Shown here one piece after another: positions 7,296-13,255 of a stretch of 15,433 nt of DNA. Position numbers and translations under genes: made by a program. Positions within the stretch are counted from its first letter, which is position 1. Each line of letters begins with the position of its first letter. This stretch comes from Holtiella sp036655075 (lineage in GTDB: Bacteria > Bacillota > Clostridia > Lachnospirales > Cellulosilyticaceae), in NCBI RefSeq assembly GCF_036655075.1, contig NZ_JAVVQU010000055.1:1-15433 (forward strand). The letters run 5' to 3'. The notes beneath the pieces are model-generated. The model saw only the letters and a list, made by a program, of their open reading frames with translations. It was not told the origin of the DNA and did no database searches.

Positions 7296-8018
7296 TCACT
7301 CCCTTGACTTCCAACCATCAATTTCACTACGTTCAATGGCACCAAAGAGTCTATTTGAAAGTTGTGGAATTTCTTTTTCTAGTGCATAGATCATTTGCTT
7401 TGTTGTTTCACGGCGTGTGACACCGTCAGCAGGACATGGGCTTTTTACAACAGGAAGCCCTTCTTTTTTTGCAAAGTATTTAATGTCTCTCTCGGGCACA
7501 TAAATGAGTGGACGAATAATACTCACTTCACTACGGTCTAAATAAGTCACAGGGCTCATAGTATGAATGCGGCCTTCATAAAAGAGAGACATTAGAAGTG
7601 TTTCATTAATATCATCTTTATTGTGCCCCAGTGCAATTTTATTACAGCCAAGTTCTTTAGCAATATCATTTAAAGCGCCTTTACGCATTTTAGAACAAAG
7701 GGAGCAGGGATTAGACTCTTTACGTTCTTCAAAAACGATTTGAGCAATTTGAGTTTCATGGACTGTATAGCGTACACCAAGCTTTTCACAAAAGGCTTTT
7801 ACAGCAGTTAAGTCAAAGTTGTCAAAGCCAAGTGAAATAGTGATGGCTTCAATTTCAAATTTCTTAGGGTAGAAGTACTGTAAGTGTCTTAAGGCAACAA
7901 GAAGGGCTAAGCTATCTTTACCTGCTGAAATCCCAATAGCAATATGGTCTCCTTCTTCAATCATATTATAATCTTGAACAGCACGACGCACGTAGCTGAG
8001 TAAGTGTTGTATTTTCAT
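7296..8018 (-). CDS. ttcA: TtcA-like tRNA 2-thiolation enzyme (PP-loop ATPase)
   Basis: This 240-residue cytosolic protein belongs to the PP-loop ATPase family that adenylates a tRNA base before sulfur transfer. The PP-loop is Ser31-Ala-Gly-Lys-Asp-Ser36. Cys105-x-x-Cys108 plus a distant Cys195 (Ser-Pro-Cys-Pro) reproduce the three-cysteine pattern that holds an Fe-S cluster in TtcA. TtcA makes 2-thiocytidine at position 32 of certain tRNAs. A related thiouridine enzyme is possible, but TilS is not, because TilS lacks these cysteines. The ATG has a near-perfect AAAGGAGG 9 nt upstream. The gene starts a two-gene unit with the recombinase. The thiolase family call is firm; the exact tRNA position is inferred. 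Confidence 0.82.
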   Translation of the reverse strand: MKIQHLLSYVRRAVQDYNMIEEGDHIAIGISAGKDSLALLVALRHLQYFYPKKFEIEAITISLGFDNFDLTAVKAFCEKLGVRYTVHETQIAQIVFEERKESNPCSLCSKMRKGALNDIAKELGCNKIALGHNKDDINETLLMSLFYEGRIHTMSPVTYLDRSEVSIIRPLIYVPERDIKYFAKKEGLPVVKSPCPADGVTRRETTKQMIYALEKEIPQLSNRLFGAIERSEIDGWKSRE

Positions 8019-8046
8019 ATTTTGCGTCCTCCTTTAGTATACTTTT

Positions 8047-8075
8047 ATTATAACCTTTTCAAATTCTCTTGGCTA
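8047..8075 (-). promoter_or_regulatory. Promoter of the ttcA-xer unit
   Basis: On the minus strand TAGCCA (-35; plus 8070-8075) and a perfect TATAAT (-10; plus 8047-8052) are 17 bp apart, just upstream of the strong ribosome binding site. Confidence 0.6.
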
Positions 8076-8139
8076 TACTTAGGGTCTATTCCTATAAATA
8101 GGCTGATTTTTGAAACTTTTTAAGCGACATAAATAGTTC

Positions 8140-8168
8140 GTGACAAGTTAATTATTTTCTGCTAAGAT
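8140..8168 (+). promoter_or_regulatory. Promoter of adenine deaminase
   Basis: GTGACA (-35; 8140-8145) and TAAGAT (-10; 8163-8168) are 17 bp apart, with an extended TGC before the -10. The leader would be only about 35 nt, leaving no room for a purine riboswitch. Confidence 0.6.
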
Positions 8169-8209
8169 AGACGATAAAAATATAACCTAAAGCAAAGGAG
8201 CCTCGTACT

Positions 8210-9934
8210 ATGAAACGCTATTTAGATGTATGCCGTAAGCTTCAAAAAGCTGATCTTGTTTTAAAGCATGCTAAAATCTTAAATGTTTTCACCAAAGAGT
8301 GGATAGAAGGAGATTTAGCAATTTGTGATGGCCGCATTATAGGAATGGGTTCTTACTCTGGCGAAGTAGAGCAGGATTTAAAAGGTAAGTATATTGTACC
8401 AGGCTTTATTGATAGCCATATACACATTGAATCCAGTATGATTTCCCCTTATGCTTTTAGCCATACAGTGTTGCCTTTTGGAACAACAACACTTATTGCC
8501 GACCCACATGAGATTGCCAACGTAAGTGGCCTTAATGGTATTCATTATATGTTAAAAGAAAGTGAAAATTTATCGGTTTCCCTTTACTATATGCTTCCTT
8601 CTTGTGTACCTGCAACCCCAATGGAAAGTAGTGGCGCCATTTTAGAAGCCGAAGATTTACAAACTCTTATGGACCACCCGCGTATTTTAGGCTTAGGTGA
8701 GATGATGAACTTCCCAGGTGTTTTATTTGGGGATCCAAATGTTCATGCCAAACTTAAAGTAGCAGGGGATAAGGTTATTGATGGGCATGCCCCAGGTCTT
8801 AAAGGTGATGACTTAGTTGCTTATGCCTTTTCAGGTATTCAAACCGACCATGAGTGTAGTGAAATCGAAGAAGTCTTAGAACGTTTAAGACTTGGCATGA
8901 CGGTACAAATTCGTAAAGGGTCAGCAGCCAACAACTTACACGCCATTGTCAGTGAATTGGTTAAAACACATTTACCACTAGACAACTGTGTCTTCTGTAC
9001 AGACGATAAACATATTGAACATATTTTTAAAGATGGACATATCAATAGTAATATTCGTGAAAGTATTGCCTTAGGCATTGATCCAATAGAAGCTTATTGT
9101 ATGGCAAGTTACTATCCAGCACGCGTGTATCAATTGAAGAAGAAAGGTGCACTTGCACCGGGGTATGATGCTGACCTTATCGTTATGAACGATATAGAAA
9201 GTGCAGCACCAACGCACGTCATGACAAATGGAAAGTGGCAATACATACAAGGGCAACCCGTGGAAATTTCTACAGCTTCCAATTTAGAAAGACGTTATGA
9301 AGAAATACCAGGAATTTTCAACTCTGTAAACTGTGACCCTATTACGGCAAATGACTTAGACATTCCTCTAGAAGGTAATGAGGCCTATGTCATGGGATTA
9401 ATAGACTTTCAAATTTTAACTAAGAAGTTGGTGTGCCAAGTCCCTACTAGTGATGGAAAGTTCCAAGCTGATCACACCTATTCTAAGTTGGCAGTTTTTG
9501 AACGTCATCACCGCACAGGACAAAAAGGTCTTGCCATTATCAAAAACTTCAATATTTATAATGGCGCCATTGCACAGACCATTGCCCATGATTCACATAA
9601 TATTGTCTGTGTCGGTGATAATGACCAAGATATGGTGCTTGCAGTCAATACACTGATTGAGAAACAAGGGGGGATTGTTATTGTATCAAATGGAAAAGTG
9701 ATAGAGCATCTGAATTTACCAATTGCAGGTCTTATGAGTCACCTAAGTGCTGAGCAAGTGACCCATAAGCTTTCAGACCTTTTAGAAGTGGCGAAAACCC
9801 TTGAAATCAACTCTAACATCGATCCCTTTTTAACATTAGCCTTTATGGCATTGCCTGTTATTCCAGAACTGAAATTGACAGATAGAGGCCTCTTTGACGT
9901 AAGTACCTTTAAACATATTGGTATTCAACCTTAA
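8210..9934 (+). CDS. ade: Adenine deaminase
   Basis: Ade hydrolyses adenine to hypoxanthine and ammonia in purine salvage, in the cytosol. The 574-residue length fits the family. Metal-site motifs of the amidohydrolase barrel are Gly-Phe-Ile-Asp-Ser-His70-Ile-His72-Ile-Glu-Ser-Ser-Met, Asp98-Pro-His100-Glu101, His193 (Asp-Gly-His-Ala-Pro), His214 and Cys-Thr-Asp-Asp266-Lys-His. The C-terminal part (about 355-574) is the Ade-specific domain with His-His-Arg-Thr-Gly and a closing Gly-Leu-Phe-Asp-Val. AAGGAG at 8195-8200 fixes the ATG. It is a single-gene unit with its own promoter, followed by a hairpin terminator about 80 bases downstream. Divergent from ttcA. Confidence 0.96.
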   Translation: MKRYLDVCRKLQKADLVLKHAKILNVFTKEWIEGDLAICDGRIIGMGSYSGEVEQDLKGKYIVPGFIDSHIHIESSMISPYAFSHTVLPFGTTTLIADPHEIANVSGLNGIHYMLKESENLSVSLYYMLPSCVPATPMESSGAILEAEDLQTLMDHPRILGLGEMMNFPGVLFGDPNVHAKLKVAGDKVIDGHAPGLKGDDLVAYAFSGIQTDHECSEIEEVLERLRLGMTVQIRKGSAANNLHAIVSELVKTHLPLDNCVFCTDDKHIEHIFKDGHINSNIRESIALGIDPIEAYCMASYYPARVYQLKKKGALAPGYDADLIVMNDIESAAPTHVMTNGKWQYIQGQPVEISTASNLERRYEEIPGIFNSVNCDPITANDLDIPLEGNEAYVMGLIDFQILTKKLVCQVPTSDGKFQADHTYSKLAVFERHHRTGQKGLAIIKNFNIYNGAIAQTIAHDSHNIVCVGDNDQDMVLAVNTLIEKQGGIVIVSNGKVIEHLNLPIAGLMSHLSAEQVTHKLSDLLEVAKTLEINSNIDPFLTLAFMALPVIPELKLTDRGLFDVSTFKHIGIQP

Positions 9935-9968
9935 TTATACAATGTTTTTAGATTATTGCACAAAACTA

Positions 9969-9997
9969 TTGACAATTAATAAATTTATAGGTATACT
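9969..9997 (+). promoter_or_regulatory. Near-consensus promoter upstream of a terminator-like hairpin
   Basis: A perfect TTGACA (9969-9974) and TATACT (9992-9997) are 17 bp apart. Transcription would start around 10004, only 8 bases before a hairpin with a T-run. The promoter lies after the ade stop and before the GNAT gene at 10102. Confidence 0.75.
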
Positions 9998-10011
9998 CAA
10001 TAAAACTACTT

Positions 10012-10065
10012 AAAAAACCGCGCAGTCTCTTCTTATATGGTGTAAGGAAGGCTAGGCGGTTTTTT
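10012..10065 (+). terminator. Terminator or attenuator hairpin before the GNAT gene
   Basis: Outer arms AAAAAACCGC and GCGGTTTTTT pair perfectly (10012-10021 with 10056-10065). The inside continues as a second stem (10024-10035 with 10043-10053) with a bulge and G-U pairs. It ends ade transcripts, and also lies directly after a strong promoter, so it may produce a short RNA of about 60 nt or attenuate the next gene. Confidence 0.8.
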
Positions 10066-10101
10066 CTCACTAAAAATAGATTATAAAAGGGGAGTGGTGA
10101 A

Positions 10102-10953
10102 ATGCAATATACGACTTATGAGCGTGCAACACTTTTTAAAGAAGAGACTTTTCCAACTTTACTTGAAAAAGAAGCAGAAAACAACTTGATTATAGGCAAT
10201 ATTCTTAAGCTAGAAAAGGAACCGCTAGAAGGTAGCTTTATGGCAACGGTTAAAGATGATGAAAAGGCGTTACAGGTAGTCGTTGTTTGTACACCTCCTT
10301 TTAGTATGTGTATTTATACAACACCTTGGGCCAAAGCTCATGATGCACTAAACTTTTTAGCCAAAACATTTTGTGAGTACAAGATCAATGTACCAGGCGT
10401 TATAGGTACCTCCGAGACGGTAGAAGCTTTTAGTGCTTTTTATGGGGCATATACAGGCTATCACCCTAAAGTAAAAGCAAATCTAAAGGGGTATAAGCTG
10501 ACAAAAGTGAATCCACTTCCACAAGTTTCAGGTCAACTTACATTAGCTACTTTGCAAGATATCTATTATTTGCCTTATTGGCAGTTAGGCTTTAGAGAAG
10601 CATGCCACATGTCATTGCCTGATTTTATGACTACAGTAGAAATGGTAGAAAGAAGTGTGGCGCATGAAAGTTTATATGTCTGGAAAGATGAAAAGCCTGT
10701 GTCGATGGCAGGAAAAGCTAAAGTACTAGTCAATGGCATTGTAGTAGGTCAAGTGTACACACCTGCTCACTTTAGAGGGCATCACTATGCTACAGCTTGT
10801 GTAGGTGCACTGAGTCAAAAGCTTCTAAATGAAGGTCATCAATTTGTTGCGCTTTTTGCCGAACAGGATAATCCCATTTCAAATAAAATATATCAAGCAA
10901 TAGGCTACCAATTTATAGGGTATGTTAAAGACATTCATTTTACCAAAAATTAA
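10102..10953 (+). CDS. Two-part GNAT acetyltransferase-like protein
   Basis: This 283-residue protein has a C-terminal GNAT domain (about 145-283) and an N-terminal half of similar size with no clear motif, perhaps a degenerate GNAT or substrate-binding domain. Motif A appears as Gly-Gln-Val-Tyr-Thr-Pro-Ala-His-Phe-Arg225-Gly226-His-His228-Tyr-Ala-Thr-Ala, and motif B as Asn-Pro-Ile-Ser-Asn-Lys-Ile-Tyr-Gln-Ala-Ile-Gly-Tyr (257-269). The second glycine of the usual Arg-Gly-x-Gly-Tyr-Ala loop is His228, which is unusual for acetyl-CoA pyrophosphate binding. GGGGAG lies 7 nt before the ATG. No usable promoter was found between the upstream hairpin and this ribosome binding site, so expression may rely on read-through. 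The substrate is unknown. Confidence 0.78.
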   Translation: MQYTTYERATLFKEETFPTLLEKEAENNLIIGNILKLEKEPLEGSFMATVKDDEKALQVVVVCTPPFSMCIYTTPWAKAHDALNFLAKTFCEYKINVPGVIGTSETVEAFSAFYGAYTGYHPKVKANLKGYKLTKVNPLPQVSGQLTLATLQDIYYLPYWQLGFREACHMSLPDFMTTVEMVERSVAHESLYVWKDEKPVSMAGKAKVLVNGIVVGQVYTPAHFRGHHYATACVGALSQKLLNEGHQFVALFAEQDNPISNKIYQAIGYQFIGYVKDIHFTKN

Positions 10954-10976
10954 ATAAGAATCCGCCTAAAAGGTAT

Positions 10977-11018
10977 AAAAAAACACTTACGCATAACAAT
11001 AAAGGTAAGTGTTTTTTT
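10977..11018 (+). terminator. Terminator between the GNAT and yitT-like genes
   Basis: Perfect 14-bp arms (10977-10990 and 11005-11018) surround a 14-nt loop and end in seven T. The outer seven pairs are A-T. Confidence 0.8.
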
Positions 11019-11053
11019 CATGCGCAAATATGAACGAAGACAAGGAGAAGATA

Positions 11054-11935
11054 ATGAAACAATCTAAACTTGTAAGTGAATATGCCCTAATTATTTTAGG
11101 AACTATTTTAGTATCCTTTGGGGTAAATTGGTTTTTAGCCCCTAATGGCCTTGTAACAGGTGGAATTTCTGGGATAGGTATTGTTTTACAAAGTATATCA
11201 GGTACTTTTTTTGGCTTTACCATTCCCCTGTGGGTAACGACCATTGTACTTAATATCCCTCTCTTTTTAATTAGTATTAAGCAACGAGGCTTTGCTTTTG
11301 CTAAAAAGTCAGCTATAGCGGTGCTTAGCCTATCCGCTGCCTTAGCAGTTGTTGAACATATTCCCAATCCTTTCTTCGTAGGGAACGACCTTTTGGTATG
11401 CTGCCTCTTTGGTGGTGCCCTTTCTGGATTGGGGATAGGCTTTGTGCTTCGAAGTGCTGCGAGTACAGGGGGCACCGATATGTTGGCTTCTATTATTCGT
11501 TACAAACATCCTAAGTTCCCCATTGCTAAACTGATGCTTGGAATAGATGGCTGTATTTTGCTCACTGGACTTTTTGTATTTGGTGCAGATAAGGCTATGT
11601 ATGCCATTATTGCCGTGTTCGTCAGTACACGTATTGTCAATAATGTATTGGCAGGACTTCATTATGCAAAAGCTGTTTTCATTATGTCACAAAGTAACGA
11701 TAGAATTGCCAAAGAGATTATGGAGAAACTTAGACGAGGCGTAACAGGTTTAAGTGCTAGAGGAATGTATACGAAAGATGCAAAGGAAATGTTGTTTGTA
11801 GTAGTTTCTCAAAAAGAGATTGCTGACTTACGCAATCTGATTCAAGACATTGATTCAAAAGCTTTTGTCACTATAGCTGATGTAAGAGAAGTGTTGGGGC
11901 AAGGATTTATTGAAGACTATAACGCCATTATGTAG
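11054..11935 (+). CDS. YitT-family membrane protein (DUF161 + DUF2179)
   Basis: This 293-residue protein has five to six hydrophobic membrane segments (about 10-30, 55-75, 87-105, 113-133, 160-178 and 180-200). A soluble C-terminal DUF2179 domain follows (about 220-280). The Gly-Leu-Val-Thr-Gly-Gly-Ile-Ser-Gly and Ala-Ser-Thr-Gly-Gly-Thr-Asp repeats are typical of the family. These proteins are abundant in Bacillota and are thought to be transporters, but no substrate is established. The ATG at 11054 was chosen for AGGAG 6 nt upstream; an earlier in-frame ATG at 11009 lies inside the terminator stem and lacks a ribosome binding site. The hairpin at 10977-11018 separates it from the GNAT gene. 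No convincing own promoter was found. Confidence 0.88.
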   Translation: MKQSKLVSEYALIILGTILVSFGVNWFLAPNGLVTGGISGIGIVLQSISGTFFGFTIPLWVTTIVLNIPLFLISIKQRGFAFAKKSAIAVLSLSAALAVVEHIPNPFFVGNDLLVCCLFGGALSGLGIGFVLRSAASTGGTDMLASIIRYKHPKFPIAKLMLGIDGCILLTGLFVFGADKAMYAIIAVFVSTRIVNNVLAGLHYAKAVFIMSQSNDRIAKEIMEKLRRGVTGLSARGMYTKDAKEMLFVVVSQKEIADLRNLIQDIDSKAFVTIADVREVLGQGFIEDYNAIM

Positions 11936-11943
11936 TCGGTGGG

Positions 11944-11979
11944 CAAGCGTTTCAGACAATAAGTAACCTGAAACGCTTG
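11944..11979 (+). terminator. Hairpin after the yitT-like gene
   Basis: Perfect 12-bp arms (11944-11955 and 11968-11979) with a 12-nt loop begin 8 bases after the stop. Only three T follow directly, so termination is likely but weaker than the other terminators here. A small A-run/T-run hairpin (about 11990-12005) follows. Confidence 0.6.
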
Positions 11980-12014
11980 TTTGATGCATAAAAAAGTGAC
12001 CTTTTTACAGAATG

Positions 12015-12028
12015 CGAACAAATGTTCT
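12015..12028 (+). promoter_or_regulatory. Second LexA-box-like site, upstream of the NUDIX gene
   Basis: CGAACAAATGTTCT matches CGAAC-N4-GTTYG at all but the last base and shares its first 12 bases, including the spacer, with the box of lexA. It lies 46 bases before the predicted -35 of the NUDIX gene rather than over it. It does sit in the spacer of a poor alternative promoter (TTTACA at 12005, TAATGC at 12028). Confidence 0.55.
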
Positions 12029-12073
12029 AATGCATAAAAAATAGCATTTATTAAATTATTGATTTTTAGATAT

Positions 12074-12102
12074 TTGAATATTAGTTAAAGTTTTGATATG
12101 AT
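12074..12102 (+). promoter_or_regulatory. Promoter of the NUDIX gene
   Basis: TTGAAT (-35; 12074-12079) and TATGAT (-10; 12097-12102) are 17 bp apart, with an extended TGA before the -10. The -10 covers the upstream ATG codons at 12098 and 12101, so these cannot be used from this transcript; the start at 12152 is therefore preferred. Confidence 0.65.
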
Positions 12103-12151
12103 GAAAGAAGTTATAAATAGTTTTAAAAGCCTATTAGAAAGGATTATACTT

Positions 12152-12748
12152 ATGCAAACACCAAAAATGGAAAAATTGACACCTCTTGCCGAAACACGCT
12201 ATTTGAATATGTATGATGCAGCATATAAAAATCGTAAAGGAGAACCTAAACATTGGATGATTGCTTCACGCAAGACACAAGCAGACCTTGAAGGTATTTA
12301 CTTTCATGGTGGAGAAGAAAAAACAGATGCAGTTGTACTTGTAGCCATCCATGAAGAGACTCAAAAACTCGTTTTAATTAGACAGTTCCGTATGCCACTC
12401 AATGACTTTATTTACGAATTGCCAGCAGGGCTTATCGATCCAGGTGAAGATGCCCTGAGTACTGTCGGGCGTGAACTCAAAGAAGAAACAGGACTGACTT
12501 TAGTGAACATGACACATATGCAAGACAAGCTTTATCTTTCAGCGGGGATGACCGATGAATCGGTGGCACTTATGTATTGTACATGTACAGGAAACCTTTC
12601 TACAGCGTACTTAGAAGCAGATGAAACCATTGAGCCTCTTTTAGTTTCTAAAGAAGAAGCCAAGTGTATACTTGCAAGTGGTACTAAATTAGATATTAAG
12701 ACTTACCTAGTGATTCAACAATTTATACAAGGCTGTTTAGCCATCTAA
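12152..12748 (+). CDS. NUDIX hydrolase, probable ADP-ribose pyrophosphatase
   Basis: This 198-residue protein carries a perfect Nudix box, Gly93-x5-Glu-x7-Arg-Glu-Leu-x-Glu-Glu-x-Gly-Leu (93-115), which binds metal and cuts pyrophosphate bonds. The upstream Arg-Gln-Phe-Arg and Tyr-Glu-Leu-Pro-Ala-Gly, and the downstream Ser-Ala-Gly-Met-Thr-Asp-Glu-Ser, are typical of the ADP-ribose pyrophosphatase group, which clears toxic ADP-ribose to AMP and ribose 5-phosphate. Other nucleoside-diphosphate substrates remain possible. The ATG at 12152 has AAAGGA 8 nt upstream; the longer frame from 12098 would begin within the promoter. A LexA-box-like site lies 124 bases before the start, hinting at a damage link. 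A strong terminator follows. Confidence 0.87.
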   Translation: MQTPKMEKLTPLAETRYLNMYDAAYKNRKGEPKHWMIASRKTQADLEGIYFHGGEEKTDAVVLVAIHEETQKLVLIRQFRMPLNDFIYELPAGLIDPGEDALSTVGRELKEETGLTLVNMTHMQDKLYLSAGMTDESVALMYCTCTGNLSTAYLEADETIEPLLVSKEEAKCILASGTKLDIKTYLVIQQFIQGCLAI

Positions 12749-12757
12749 ATGGAATAT

Positions 12758-12803
12758 AAAAAGGCAAGTAGGAGATGACCAACATCTTCCACTTGCCTTT
12801 TTT
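12758..12803 (+). terminator. Terminator after the NUDIX gene
   Basis: Arms AAAAAGGCAAGT and ACTTGCCTTTTT (12758-12769 and 12791-12802/3) continue inward as GGAGATG and CATCTTCC around a 5-nt loop. It begins 9 bases after the stop. Confidence 0.92.
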
Positions 12804-12821
12804 ATGCCTTTCCCCTATAAT
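12793..12821 (+). promoter_or_regulatory. Promoter of the small-peptide unit
   Basis: TTGCCT (-35; 12793-12798) and a perfect TATAAT (-10; 12816-12821) are 17 bp apart. The -35 lies in the right arm of the preceding terminator. A start near 12828 would give a transcript of about 140 nt up to the hairpin at 12924-12967. Confidence 0.5.
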
Positions 12822-12881
12822 TAAACATCTCCCCTGAAAAGAGGAGACAACATTCAAAATGAAAAGAGGTTTGGAATAATT

Positions 12882-12944
12882 ATGAAGAAAAAAAGTTTCT
12901 TAAATTTATTAATGTATTTCGTTATATCTACTATTGCTAACTAA
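12882..12944 (+). CDS. Candidate 20-residue hydrophobic peptide
   Basis: A complete short frame runs ATG to TAA: Met, three Lys, then Ser-Phe-Leu-Asn-Leu-Leu-Met-Tyr-Phe-Val-Ile-Ser-Thr-Ile-Ala-Asn. A positively charged start and a hydrophobic body suggest a membrane-inserting or leader peptide. Upstream, GGA at 12873-12875 and AGAGG at 12865-12869 give only a moderate ribosome binding site. The frame has its own predicted promoter, and its last seven codons lie inside an intrinsic terminator. Possibilities are a type I toxin-like peptide, a signalling peptide, or a leader peptide of a lost gene; no family is recognised. Translation is unproven. Confidence 0.4.
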   Translation: MKKKSFLNLLMYFVISTIAN

Positions 12945-12967
12945 TTAGCTTAGTAGATATTTTTTTT
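12924..12967 (+). terminator. Intrinsic terminator overlapping the small peptide frame
   Basis: A 10-bp stem (12924-12933 with 12951-12960) and an inner 5-bp stem (12936-12940 with 12945-12949) close on a CTAA loop and are followed by seven T. It is a textbook terminator placed at the end of the peptide frame. Confidence 0.85.
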
Positions 12968-13010
12968 GTCCTAAGATATATTAAAACCAAAATAAATTAG
13001 AAGCTTATAG

Positions 13011-13142
13011 GTTGAAAAGGAGAGTACACCGTTTCACAATGTGATTCATACCTATCATCCAGATACCACCTGCTATCCTATCGAGGTAACGCAAACAAAA
13101 ATTGAAACACTTACTATTTTGTTTGAACGCCTAGAGAAATAA
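13011..13142 (+). pseudogene. Orphan C-terminal coding remnant (43 codons)
   Basis: An open frame bounded by TAG 13008-13010 and TAA 13140-13142 reads as natural protein: a His-Asn-Val-Ile-His-Thr-Tyr-His-Pro-Asp segment, then Cys-Tyr-Pro-Ile-Glu-Val-Thr-Gln, then an amphipathic helix with Leu-Phe-Glu-Arg-Leu-Glu-Lys. There is no ATG; an in-frame GTG at 13041 has only a distant AGGAG. It is best read as the tail of a gene whose front was deleted, though a short GTG-initiated peptide is possible. I do not recognise the family. Confidence 0.4.
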
Positions 13143-13191
13143 GTAATCTACTATAATACTAAAGCTAAGGTGCTTATACCGGCTATAAACA

Positions 13192-13255
13192 CAAAAAGCC
13201 ACCCTATACTCAGTTTCCCCTCTTATTTAACATAAGACTGAGTGTAAGGTGGCTT
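13192..13255 (-). terminator. Long hairpin, terminator-like on the minus strand
   Basis: Arms AAGCCACC (13196-13203) plus 13205-13214 pair with 13237-13246 plus GGTGGCTT (13248-13255), with one mismatch and one wobble. The loop holds a further CTTAT/ATAAG stem. Read leftward it is followed by TTTTTG; read rightward there is no T-run. It therefore best ends a leftward transcript coming from 13256-13680. Confidence 0.6.

Noticed and set aside
6230..7345. Longer recombinase start at 7345
   Set aside because: It would overlap the ttcA-like gene by 50 bases without a ribosome binding site; the ATG at 7291 has GGGAG at 7 nt.
8076..8209. Purine riboswitch before ade
   Set aside because: The predicted promoter leaves a leader of only about 35 nt, and no aptamer motif is visible upstream.
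10987..11475. Leftward 162-codon frame opposite yitT
   Set aside because: Pro/Lys-rich shadow of the YitT membrane protein frame, with no start signals.
12098..12151. Upstream ATG starts for the NUDIX protein
   Set aside because: They lie within the predicted -10 element; the ATG at 12152 has a better-placed ribosome binding site and gives a normal family N-terminus.
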